DNA of 10,368 nucleotides from Fimenecus sp045632525 (lineage in GTDB: Bacteria; Bacillota; Clostridia; Oscillospirales; Acutalibacteraceae). The stretch spans positions 1-10,368 of the forward strand of contig JAZQWV010000058.1 in the NCBI GenBank assembly GCA_045632525.1. The letters run 5' to 3'. Numbering within the stretch: the stretch's first letter is position 1; each line of letters starts with the position of its first letter. The notes under the pieces were generated by a model. It was not told where the DNA came from and did not search any database. It worked only from the letters and a program-made list of their open reading frames with translations. The translations under genes were made by a program, and so were the position numbers. Positions 1-6,566 of the stretch are shown one piece after another.

Positions 1-288
1 CGACCGGAATTGCCGGCAGATGTTTTTGTACAAGTTGAAATTGATCTTAAATATGAGGGTTATATCAAGCGTCAACAAGCAAAGGTTGACGAAATGAGAA
101 GACTTGAGGTTAAGAAAATTCCTGCGGACATTGATTATGACGATGTTTATTCACTTCGACTTGAAGCAAGAGAAAAGCTTAAAAAGGTTAAGCCTGAAAG
201 CGTTGGACAGGCTTCTCGTATAAGTGGCGTTTCACCATCTGACATATCAGTTTTGCTTATTCATTTAAGCAAATACGAAAAGAAATAA
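1..288 (+). CDS. mnmG: MnmG (GidA) C-terminal end, 5' truncated by the window edge
   Basis: MnmG is the FAD-dependent partner of MnmE; together they install the carboxymethylaminomethyl group on wobble uridine 34 of several tRNAs. Only the last 95 residues are present, read in frame from base 1 to a TAA at 286-288. The visible part is the helical C-terminal domain that contacts MnmE and tRNA. It begins with a segment containing YEGYIKRQQ and ends with the family signature GQASRISGVSPSDISVLL. The order of conserved blocks and the C-terminal length match B. subtilis MnmG as I recall it. The gene continues upstream of the window, so the TTG at position 10 is an internal Leu codon and not a start. 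Position just before rsmG is the classical oriC-side order in Firmicutes. Identification is very secure; nothing can be said about the FAD domain. Confidence 0.97.
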   Translation, partial: RPELPADVFVQVEIDLKYEGYIKRQQAKVDEMRRLEVKKIPADIDYDDVYSLRLEAREKLKKVKPESVGQASRISGVSPSDISVLLIHLSKYEKK

Positions 289-290
289 TT

Positions 291-325
291 TGTAGGGGCT
301 GACGACCTCGGCAGCCCGTTGAGGT
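291..325 (+). repeat. Small GC-rich palindrome/possible pseudoknot before rsmG
   Basis: This sits in the 44-bp mnmG-rsmG gap. GGGCTG (296-301) pairs with CAGCCC (312-317). In addition ACCTC (305-309), in the loop of that hairpin, is complementary to GAGGT (321-325), which contains the rsmG Shine-Dalgarno GAGG. The two helices are compatible as an H-type pseudoknot with loops of 3, 2 and 3 nt. The TGTAGGGGC...GCCCGTT layout resembles short palindromic repeats I recall being scattered through clostridial genomes, so it may simply be a REP-type repeat. Pairing is seen directly; a regulatory role is inference. Confidence 0.5.
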
Positions 326-332
326 TTTTATT

Positions 333-1046
333 ATGTTAAATAAAGAATTACTTTATAAAACAATAGAAAAGTTTGAGATTAATCTTGATGACGAAGCATT
401 TTCTCGTCTTGACACTTTTGCAGAGATACTTATTGAAACAAATAAAAGCTTTAATCTTACTGCAATTAAAGAGCCTGATGACGTTACTGTGAAGCATTTT
501 GCTGATTGTCTTTCAATTCTCAAATATGTTGATATTCCTGAAGGTGCAAAGATTATTGACGTCGGTACAGGTGCAGGTTTTCCAGGTTTAGTTCTTAAAC
601 TTGCAAGACCTGATATAAATATGACCTTCCTTGACAGTACAAAGAAAAGATTAGGATTTATTGAAGGCGTATTGAATGAATGTGGTGTTCAGGGTGAAAT
701 TGTTCATATGAGAGCAGAAGAAGCTGCACAGCTTTCAAAATATCGAGAAAAATATGATTTTGCAACTGCTCGTGCCGTTGCCGCTCTCCCGGTACTTTCT
801 GAATATTGCTTACCTTTTGTTAAAATTGGTGGAAGCTTTGTATCAATGAAATCTGCTGATAGTAGTGAAGAACTTAATGAAGCAAAAAAGGCAATATCAA
901 TTCTTGGCGGTAAAATAGAGGAAGATATTTTGTTCGATTTAGTCGAAAATATGCCACGCCGAATTGTGAGACTTAAAAAGAATTCGCAAACTCCGACAAA
1001 ATACCCACGACCATCTGCACAGATTGCTAAAAAACCATTAAAATAA
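333..1046 (+). CDS. rsmG: RsmG (GidB), 16S rRNA m7G527 methyltransferase
   Basis: RsmG uses S-adenosylmethionine to methylate N7 of G527 (E. coli numbering) in 16S rRNA; loss of the enzyme is known to give low-level streptomycin resistance. The 237-residue length is normal. Visible motifs are NLTAI at 41-45, the glycine-rich SAM-binding loop DVGTGAGFPG at 76-85, an acidic residue D100 ending the second strand (FLDS), the RAE block near 127-129, ATARAVA at 144-150 and the C-terminal TPTKYPR at 220-226 that is typical of the family. The ATG at 333 is supported by GAGG at 321-324 with 8-nt spacing. It lies 44 bp after mnmG with no terminator, so the two are probably co-transcribed. No anomalies were seen. 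Confidence 0.97.
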   Translation: MLNKELLYKTIEKFEINLDDEAFSRLDTFAEILIETNKSFNLTAIKEPDDVTVKHFADCLSILKYVDIPEGAKIIDVGTGAGFPGLVLKLARPDINMTFLDSTKKRLGFIEGVLNECGVQGEIVHMRAEEAAQLSKYREKYDFATARAVAALPVLSEYCLPFVKIGGSFVSMKSADSSEELNEAKKAISILGGKIEEDILFDLVENMPRRIVRLKKNSQTPTKYPRPSAQIAKKPLK

Positions 1047-1102
1047 TGACGAAAACCCTTGATAATGCGTCGATTTCGGACGAACGGATTTTCTTTACAA
1101 AC

Positions 1103-1183
1103 AGACCTCTGTGGTGCTATGATTATTCATGTAATCACCGATTTAACCAGTGATTACTACAAGGACAAGCACTGCGGAGGTTT
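1103..1183 (+). promoter_or_regulatory. Structured leader that can sequester the noc ribosome binding site
   Basis: ACCTCTGTGGTGCT (1105-1118) is complementary over all 14 positions, three of them G-U, to AGCACTGCGGAGGT (1168-1181). One G-U and one A-U pair extend the helix to 1103-1118/1168-1183. The 3' strand contains the noc Shine-Dalgarno GGAGG (1176-1180). Inside the helix, GTAATCAC (1131-1138) pairs with GTGATTAC (1150-1157). The same TAATCA (1132-1137) can instead pair with TGATTA (1120-1125), so two inner hairpins are mutually exclusive. The pairing is seen directly. A switch-like control of noc translation is inference. I matched it to no riboswitch class I know. Confidence 0.55.
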
Positions 1184-1188
1184 TTATT

Positions 1189-2019
1189 ATGAAAAAATTC
1201 AACAATGAGAAAGCAAAAACAGAAAATAAAATCATTATGATACCGCAGGGTGAAATTCTTCCAAATCCTAATCAGCCACGAAGAAGATTTGATTATGAAG
1301 AATTAGAAGGTCTTGCACAGAGTATTCGTTCAAATGGTATTCTCCAGCCTCTGTTAGTCAGGATGCAGGAAAATGGCAGATATGAATTGATTGCAGGTGA
1401 GCGTAGACTTCGAGCAGCAAGGCTTATTGGTCTCAATAAGGTTCCTTGCATTGTTAATAATATTTCGGAAGCAGATTCTGCTATATTTGCAGTAATTGAA
1501 AATCTGCAGAGACAGAATCTTGATTATTTTGAAGAAGCAGAGGCTATGGCTCTTCTGATGAGTGATTACAGAATGAGTCAGGAAGAACTTTGCAAGAAAT
1601 TAGGAAAAGCTCAGTCAACACTTTCAAATAAGTTAAGACTTTTAAAGCTTAGTGAAGAAATGAGATATAAAATTTCCAGAGCAGGACTTTCGGAAAGACA
1701 TGCAAGAGCTTTATTGTCCTTAACAGATGAAGTTCAGAGAGCGAGAGCATTGTCAATTATAATAGACAGACATCTGACCGTTAATGAAAGTGAATCTCTG
1801 ATAGAGCAGATGCTTAGAAAAAATGAACCACCAAAAAGACAGATTCTCAAGGGATTTAAGGATATACGAATATTTATAAATACATTGAATAATGCGGTTG
1901 ATACAATCCGAAGGGCTGGAATCGATGCAGATTCAGTAAAAACAGAAACGGATGAGTACGTAGAATATATTGTTCGAATTCCAAAGATTGAGGACAGGCA
2001 AGTAGTAAACAGCCGTTAA
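1189..2019 (+). CDS. noc: Noc-type ParB-family protein (nucleoid occlusion)
   Basis: Noc is a CTP-dependent DNA clamp of the ParB family that blocks division over the nucleoid. From ATG 1189 the protein has 276 residues, close to B. subtilis Noc (283). The CTP-binding arginine box GERRLR is at 70-75, ENLQRQNL at 104-111, the helix-turn-helix around 130-155 and ERHARALL at 169-176. The C-terminal dimer domain ends in VEYIVRIPK, as in B. subtilis Noc. The four residues known to separate Noc from ParB specificity are all Noc-like: Q142, K148, K153 and R170. The start is chosen because GGAGG (1176-1180) lies 8 nt upstream; an in-frame ATG at 1150 lies inside the leader helix and has no ribosome site. 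The N-terminus (MKKFNNEKAK...) lacks the hydrophobic, Phe-rich membrane-targeting helix of B. subtilis Noc. The gap to rsmG is 142 bp. Confidence 0.87.
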   Translation: MKKFNNEKAKTENKIIMIPQGEILPNPNQPRRRFDYEELEGLAQSIRSNGILQPLLVRMQENGRYELIAGERRLRAARLIGLNKVPCIVNNISEADSAIFAVIENLQRQNLDYFEEAEAMALLMSDYRMSQEELCKKLGKAQSTLSNKLRLLKLSEEMRYKISRAGLSERHARALLSLTDEVQRARALSIIIDRHLTVNESESLIEQMLRKNEPPKRQILKGFKDIRIFINTLNNAVDTIRRAGIDADSVKTETDEYVEYIVRIPKIEDRQVVNSR

Positions 2020-2032
2020 ACTTTGGTAAAAC

Positions 2033-2084
2033 CACTTGTATCCCCCGATATCAAGTGATTTTATATAAACGTGGCGAAAGCCAC
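2033..2084 (+). other. Two consecutive hairpins after noc
   Basis: CACTTG (2033-2038) pairs with CAAGTG (2052-2057), with additional TAT/ATA pairing inside, and is followed by ATTTTATATA. A second hairpin, GTGGC-GAAA-GCCAC (2071-2084), has a GNRA tetraloop. The first could act as a weak terminator; the second has no T-run. They lie upstream of the stronger hairpin at 2117-2152 and may all belong to the noc 3' UTR. Confidence 0.4.
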
Positions 2085-2116
2085 TCCATATCCTTCTCTT
2101 TCACACCCCACATCCA

Positions 2117-2155
2117 CAGCGAAAGGCTCCTCGTAAGAGGGGTCTTTTGCTGTTT
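2117..2155 (+). terminator. Terminator-like hairpin between noc and parA
   Basis: A 16-bp uninterrupted stem (2117-2132 with 2137-2152, a few G-U pairs) closes on a GTAA tetraloop. Only TTT follows directly (2153-2155), so the U-tract is short for a textbook intrinsic terminator, but the length and stability of the stem make it the best candidate end for the mnmG-rsmG-noc transcript. Confidence 0.6.
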
Positions 2156-2166
2156 AAGTATAATTT

Positions 2167-2182
2167 TGTTTCACGTGAAACA
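2167..2182. promoter_or_regulatory. parS centromere site, perfect 16-bp match
   Basis: TGTTTCACGTGAAACA is an exact match to the canonical bacterial parS palindrome recognised by ParB/Spo0J. It lies between the noc terminator and the parA promoter, 71 bp before the predicted parA start. ParB loads here, spreads as a sliding clamp and recruits SMC condensin. Its closeness to the parA promoter could also allow repression of parAB by ParB; that last point is inference. Confidence 0.97.
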
Positions 2183-2228
2183 ATTTTTATGTAAATCTTT
2201 CTTTTTTATAAAATTTCTTGATTTTGAC

Positions 2229-2257
2229 TTTAATTTTCTAAAATAATGTGATATACT
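2229..2257 (+). promoter_or_regulatory. Probable parA promoter (extended -10)
   Basis: TGATATACT (2249-2257) is an extended -10 element (TGN plus TATACT). The spaced -35 hexamer TTTAAT (2229-2234, 17 bp away) is poor; a better TTGACT at 2224-2229 is 22 bp away, which is too far. Extended -10 promoters tolerate weak -35 boxes. Predicted transcription start is about 2264, downstream of parS and upstream of the parA ribosome site. Confidence 0.5.
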
Positions 2258-2319
2258 TATGTAAAATTGGGTAAAAGGCAATTTAAAATATGCTTTTTTA
2301 CTGTTTTGGAGTGGAATTT

Positions 2320-3084
2320 TTGGCAAAAGTTGTTTCAATAATTAACCAAAAAGGCGGTGTGGGTAAAACTACAACTGCCGTAAGCCTTGCTGCTGCAGTT
2401 GGCGCAAAAGGAAACAGAGTTTTACTTGCGGATATCGACCCACAGGGCAACTCTACAAGTGGATTTGGTATAAACAAAAGAAAAATCACAAATTCATCTT
2501 ATGATGTGCTTGTTAAAGATATCAATGCTAATGATGCAGTTGTAAAGACACAGTTTAAAAATGTTGATGTTATTCCTGCTGATTTGAATCTTGCCGGTGC
2601 AGAAGTTGAATTGATTGAGATTGAGAAGAGAGAAGCAAGACTTAAAATTGCTGTTGCTCAACTTTGGGACAAGTATGATTATATTTTCTTTGATTGCCCC
2701 CCCTCTCTCGGTCTTATTACAATCAACGCATTAACAGCGTCAGACACATTCTTAGTGCCTGTTCAATGTGAATTCTATGCTCTTGAAGGTCTTGCACAGC
2801 TTATGGCAACTGTCCGTCAGGTAAAAAGACTTTATAATCCACACATTGAACTTGAAGGCGTTTTGCAGACAATGTATGACGGAAGACTTAATCTTACACA
2901 ACAAGTTGTGACAGAGATTAAAAAATTCTTCCCAAATAAAGTCTATAAAACAACAATTCCAAGAAATGTCAGACTTTCAGAGGCTCCATCATTCGGTGAG
3001 CCAATTATGTATTATGATAAGCATTCAAAAGGCGCATTGGCTTATGACGCTTTTGCAGATGAATTCTTATCACAACAGAAGTGA
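2320..3084 (+). CDS. parA: ParA (Soj) chromosome-partitioning ATPase, TTG start
   Basis: ParA/Soj is a deviant-Walker ATPase that binds DNA as an ATP dimer, moves ParB-parS complexes and, in Bacillus, modulates DnaA. The predicted start is the TTG at 2320, preceded by GGAG (2308-2311) with 8-nt spacing. It gives MAKVVSIINQKGGVGKTT, which aligns without gaps to the B. subtilis Soj N-terminus, so the key residues fall at the Soj positions: Walker A 11-18 with K16, and catalytic D40 in DIDPQGN. The upstream ATG at 2290 adds ten residues with no ribosome site and no family counterpart. The Walker B strand (YIFFDCPPSLG) and the DNA-contact block IPRNVRLSEAPS are present. The 254-residue length is typical. 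It is translated with parB, whose ribosome site abuts its stop codon. Confidence 0.96.
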   Translation: MAKVVSIINQKGGVGKTTTAVSLAAAVGAKGNRVLLADIDPQGNSTSGFGINKRKITNSSYDVLVKDINANDAVVKTQFKNVDVIPADLNLAGAEVELIEIEKREARLKIAVAQLWDKYDYIFFDCPPSLGLITINALTASDTFLVPVQCEFYALEGLAQLMATVRQVKRLYNPHIELEGVLQTMYDGRLNLTQQVVTEIKKFFPNKVYKTTIPRNVRLSEAPSFGEPIMYYDKHSKGALAYDAFADEFLSQQK

Positions 3085-3096
3085 TGAGGTGAAGAT

Positions 3097-3957
3097 ATGG
3101 CGAAAAAAGGTGGATTGGGCACAGGTTTAGACGCTCTCTTCCTTGATAATTCTGCAACAGAGAGTAGCAATACTGCTGTAACTCTCCCGATTAACGAGAT
3201 TGAGCCTAACCATGAACAGCCAAGAAAGATATTTAACGAAAAAGCTCTTGAGGAACTCGCAAAGAGCATTGAGCAAAACGGAATTATTCAACCATTGCTT
3301 GTTCGACCAATGTCAGACGGTAGCTATCAGCTTGTAGCCGGTGAACGCAGATGGCGTGCGGCTCGTATGGCGGGTCTTACAGACGTTCCTGTAACTATTC
3401 GTGAAATGACCGATGAAGAAGCAAGCGTATTTGCTCTTATCGAAAACTTGCAAAGAGAAGATTTGAACCCTGTTGAAGAAGCAGAAGGACTTAAATCTCT
3501 TATTGAAACTTACGGATTTACACAAGAAGAAGCTGCTGAACGCGTGGGCAAATCCCGAGTAGCAGTTACAAATACATTGAGATTGTTAAAACTTCCTGAA
3601 TCTGTATTAGGATTACTTGGTAACGGCAAGCTTACAGCAGGCCATTCCCGTGCATTGCTTTCTCTTGATGATGAAAAAGAAATGCTTCGAATTGCAGACG
3701 CAGCAATAAGTCAGGAACTTTCGGTGCGTCAGGTTGAAAAAATGGTTAAATACGCTTTACAGGGTGAAAAACCAAAACCCAAAAAGCGTGATAAAAAACG
3801 AGATAAATTCTATGACGAAGTTGAGATTGCTCTCACAAATGTGCTTGGAAGAAAAGTTAAAGTTTATTTATCCAGCACAGGTCATAAAGGAACTCTTGAA
3901 TTTGAATTCTTCGGTAAAGAAGATTTAACAAAGTTAGCAAAAGATTTAGATAAATAG
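3097..3957 (+). CDS. parB: ParB (Spo0J) centromere-binding CTPase
   Basis: ParB binds parS, hydrolyses CTP, slides along DNA and stimulates ParA. The 286-residue protein has all expected parts. The N-terminal KKGGLGTGLDALF peptide is the segment that activates ParA. The CTP box GERRWRA is at 82-88, ENLQREDLNPVEEA at 116-129, the helix-turn-helix at 142-163, GHSRALL at 182-188, a basic Lys-rich linker near 224-236 and a C-terminal dimerisation domain ending with FFGKEDLTKL. Specificity residues are R154, T160 and G182, the ParB rather than Noc state, consistent with the perfect parS found upstream. ATG 3097 has GAGGTGA at 3086-3092. Only 12 bp separate it from the parA stop, so the pair forms one operon. 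Confidence 0.97.
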   Translation: MAKKGGLGTGLDALFLDNSATESSNTAVTLPINEIEPNHEQPRKIFNEKALEELAKSIEQNGIIQPLLVRPMSDGSYQLVAGERRWRAARMAGLTDVPVTIREMTDEEASVFALIENLQREDLNPVEEAEGLKSLIETYGFTQEEAAERVGKSRVAVTNTLRLLKLPESVLGLLGNGKLTAGHSRALLSLDDEKEMLRIADAAISQELSVRQVEKMVKYALQGEKPKPKKRDKKRDKFYDEVEIALTNVLGRKVKVYLSSTGHKGTLEFEFFGKEDLTKLAKDLDK

Positions 3958-4120
3958 ATAACTACTGATTGCAATCTTATGTATAATTATCAATGGCTAT
4001 TTTTTCATTATAGCTCGACCTAAATACTCGACAATACACAAAGTATTGTCTCCGTTTTATGACGGCTCTAATAAAAAACTATCTCATTGATAATTGCACA
4101 TCGATTTTATCAGCAGTTAT
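3958..4120 (+). repeat. Long imperfect foldback filling the parB-serS gap
   Basis: The whole gap is an imperfect palindrome. Its ends, ATAACTACTGAT (3958-3969) and ATCAGCAGTTAT (4109-4120), pair with one mismatch. Then ATGT/ACAT (3979-3982/4098-4101) and AATTATCAATG/CATTGATAATT (3985-3995/4085-4095, perfect) follow. Next is a bulged stretch with a T6/A6 core (3997-4020 against about 4062-4083). The tip is a perfect 8-bp hairpin, GACAATAC-ACAAA-GTATTGTC (4030-4050). It begins directly after the parB stop and ends two bases before the serS ribosome site. It could be a MITE-like insertion, a co-transcribed RNA structure, or both. No promoter or T-box motif is evident. Confidence 0.65.
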
Positions 4121-4138
4121 ATGGAAAGGAACTAATAT

Positions 4139-5419
4139 ATGTTAGATATAAAGTTTTTGAGAACTAATCCTGATGTTGTTAAAGAAAACATCAAGAAAAA
4201 GTTTCAGGATGAAAAGCTCCCACTTGTTGACAAAGTAATTGAGCTTGACGCAGAATACAGAGCAGCAAAAGGCCGTGGTGATGAACTTCGCGCACTTCGT
4301 AATTCTGTAAGTAAAGAAATCGGCGGACTTATGGCTCAGGGCAAACGCGACGAGGCAGAAGTTGTTAAACAAAAAGTTAAGGATATGGCAGATGAATTGG
4401 CTTCTCTTCAGGTTAAAGAAGCAGAACTTGAAGAAGAAATCAGAAAGATTATGCTTGTTATTCCTAACATTATCGACGATAGCGTTCCAATTGGTAAGGA
4501 TGATAGCGAAAATGTTGAAATTCAGCGTTATGGTGAACCTGTAACTCCTGATTTTGAAGTTCCTTATCATGTTGAGATTATGGAAAACCTTAATGGTATC
4601 GATTTAGACTCTGCAAGAAAGACAAGTGGTAATGGTTTCTATTATCTCTGTGGTGATATAGCAAGACTTCATTCAGCAATTCTCTCTTATGCAAGAGATT
4701 TTATGATTGACCGAGGCTTTACTTATTATATTCCACCATTTATGATTCGTAGCGATGTTGTAACAGGCGTTATGAGTTTTGCAGAAATGGAAAATATGAT
4801 GTATAAAATTGAGGGCGAAGACCTTTATCTTATCGGCACAAGTGAGCACTCAATGATTGGTAAGTTTATTGATAGCTTCGTTCCTGAAGACGAACTTCCA
4901 AAAACACTTACAAGCTACTCCCCTTGCTTCCGTAAAGAAGTTGGCGCACACGGTATTGAAGAGCGTGGCGTTTATAGAATTCATCAGTTTGAAAAGCAAG
5001 AAATGATAGTTGTTTGCAAACCTGAAGATAGCATGAAATGGTATGATGTGCTTTGGCAGAATTCAGTTGATTTCTTCCGTTCACTTGATATTCCGGTTAG
5101 AACACTTGAATGTTGTTCAGGTGACCTTGCTGACTTAAAGGTTAAGAGCTGTGATGTTGAGGCTTGGAGTCCTCGTCAGCAAAAATACTTTGAAGTTGGT
5201 TCTTGCTCAAACCTCGGTGACGCTCAGGCTCGTCGTCTTGGTATCAGAGTTAAGTCAAAGGATGGCAACTATTTCGCACATACATTAAATAACACAGTAG
5301 TTGCTCCTCCAAGAATGCTTATTGCATTCCTTGAAAACAATCTCAATGCAGATGGAAGCATTAATATTCCAAAACCATTGCAGATGTATATGGGTGGCAA
5401 AACAAAGATTGAGAAATAA
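4139..5419 (+). CDS. serS: Seryl-tRNA synthetase (class II)
   Basis: SerRS charges tRNA-Ser and tRNA-Sec with serine. The 426-residue length fits bacterial SerRS. Residues 1-110 form the long antiparallel coiled-coil arm that reads the long variable arm of tRNA-Ser. The catalytic domain shows the serine-binding TSE at 234-236, motif 2 CFRKE at 263-267, IHQFEKQE at 281-288, SCSN at 355-358 and motif 3 with R392 in APPRMLIAFLEN. Several blocks differ from B. subtilis SerRS: TSEH in place of TAEVP, FRKEVGAHG in place of FRSEAGSAG, and TLNNTVVAPPR in place of TLNGSGLAVGR. They look closer to archaeal-type SerRS as I recall it. ATG 4139 follows GGAAAGGA (4123-4130). An ATG at 4121 in the same frame gives only a four-codon ORF. 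No T-box (AGGGTGG-type motif) precedes it. Confidence 0.95.
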   Translation: MLDIKFLRTNPDVVKENIKKKFQDEKLPLVDKVIELDAEYRAAKGRGDELRALRNSVSKEIGGLMAQGKRDEAEVVKQKVKDMADELASLQVKEAELEEEIRKIMLVIPNIIDDSVPIGKDDSENVEIQRYGEPVTPDFEVPYHVEIMENLNGIDLDSARKTSGNGFYYLCGDIARLHSAILSYARDFMIDRGFTYYIPPFMIRSDVVTGVMSFAEMENMMYKIEGEDLYLIGTSEHSMIGKFIDSFVPEDELPKTLTSYSPCFRKEVGAHGIEERGVYRIHQFEKQEMIVVCKPEDSMKWYDVLWQNSVDFFRSLDIPVRTLECCSGDLADLKVKSCDVEAWSPRQQKYFEVGSCSNLGDAQARRLGIRVKSKDGNYFAHTLNNTVVAPPRMLIAFLENNLNADGSINIPKPLQMYMGGKTKIEK

Positions 5420-5455
5420 TTTCAAAGGCAAAAAACAAAACGAGAGGGATATACA

Positions 5456-6538
5456 ATGAAAAACACAATCGTTAAAGTAATCAGTATTTTAATGGCACTT
5501 TCACTCACAATGCTTACTTTCGCAGCTTGTGGCGAAAAAGAAGAGTTTGAAAAAACTGATTCAACAAGCTCAACAACAGAAACAACAACAGAAGCACCAA
5601 AAGCAACAAACATCAACCCACTTACAGGTGTAGCAGACTTGTCAGAGAGCGCAATTGGAGCAAGACCAGTTGCAATTATGGTTGAAAACTCACCTGCTGC
5701 AAGACCACAATGGGGTATGTCAACACCAGATGTTATTATCGAAGGCGTTGTTGAAGGTGGCATCACAAGAATGATGTGGCTCTATGCTGATGTTACAAAG
5801 ATGCCAAAGGTTGGTCCTGTTAGAAGTGCACGTCATGACTATGTTGAAATTGCACAAGGTATGAACGCGATATATATTCACTGGGGCGGCAGTAACTTGG
5901 CTTATAACAAAATCAGCGAAATCGGTATGAAAGATATTGACGGTCTTAAAGAAGGTTCATATTTCAAGAGAGATTCTTCAAGAAGTAGCCGTGGTTCAGA
6001 ACATACAGGTTATACAACTGGCGAATACATAGCAAAAGCGATTGCAAATAAAGGCCTCACAACAAAAGTAAAAGACGATAACTGGACAATGTTCAAAGTT
6101 GTTGAAGAAGGTGTGAGAATGCCATTTGGTGGCGCATCAGGTGGCGCAGTTGAAGTTTATGTTCAGTTCTCATCAGCTTATAAATACTCATTTAAATATA
6201 GTATGGATAAGAATGTTTACACTAGCTATTTGAATGGTAAGGCAGTAACAGACGGAAACGACGGCAAAGCAGTTTCATTCTCAAACCTTATTATAATGTA
6301 TAGCCCAACAAAAACAGTTGATGGTGAAGGTCATCAGGATTGGGATTTATCAAGTGGCGAAGCACTTTGGATTTCACAGGGTGTTGGTGAAAAAATCACT
6401 TGGAAAAAAGGTGGAGCTAACTCCCCTCTTAAATTCTATGGCACAGATGGCAAAGAGCTTATTATTAACAAAGGCAAAACATGGGTTGGCGTAGTTCCAG
6501 CAGACCAGAAAAGCAATTTAGATATTAAGGTATCATAA
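5456..6538 (+). CDS. DUF3048 (YerB-family) lipoprotein
   Basis: This is a predicted membrane-anchored lipoprotein of the YerB/DUF3048 family, whose biochemical function is not established to my knowledge. The N-terminus has a Lys start, a hydrophobic stretch (5-24) and the lipobox FAAC with C25 as the lipidated residue. A Ser/Thr-rich linker (34-48) leads to the conserved domain. Recognisable blocks are NPLTG at 54-58, ARPVAIMVEN at 69-78, GPVRSARHDY at 120-129, HWGGS at 142-146, EHTGY at 182-186 and a C-terminal GKTWVGVVP at 340-348. ATG 5456 has AGAGGG at 5443-5448. The gap to serS is 36 bp with no terminator, so read-through from serS is likely. At 360 residues it is normal for the family. 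Confidence 0.9.
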   Translation: MKNTIVKVISILMALSLTMLTFAACGEKEEFEKTDSTSSTTETTTEAPKATNINPLTGVADLSESAIGARPVAIMVENSPAARPQWGMSTPDVIIEGVVEGGITRMMWLYADVTKMPKVGPVRSARHDYVEIAQGMNAIYIHWGGSNLAYNKISEIGMKDIDGLKEGSYFKRDSSRSSRGSEHTGYTTGEYIAKAIANKGLTTKVKDDNWTMFKVVEEGVRMPFGGASGGAVEVYVQFSSAYKYSFKYSMDKNVYTSYLNGKAVTDGNDGKAVSFSNLIIMYSPTKTVDGEGHQDWDLSSGEALWISQGVGEKITWKKGGANSPLKFYGTDGKELIINKGKTWVGVVPADQKSNLDIKVS

Positions 6539-6566
6539 ATTTTATAATTCGAAAGGAAGAATTATT

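Noticed and set aside
2055..2246. 63-codon frame between noc and parA
   Set aside because: It reads through a terminator-like hairpin and parS, has no ribosome site and ends in Phe/Lys-rich sequence expected of AT-rich DNA.
3958..4138. T-box leader for serS
   Set aside because: The conserved AGGGTGG-type antiterminator motif and a terminator with a U-tract are both missing; the gap is a foldback instead.
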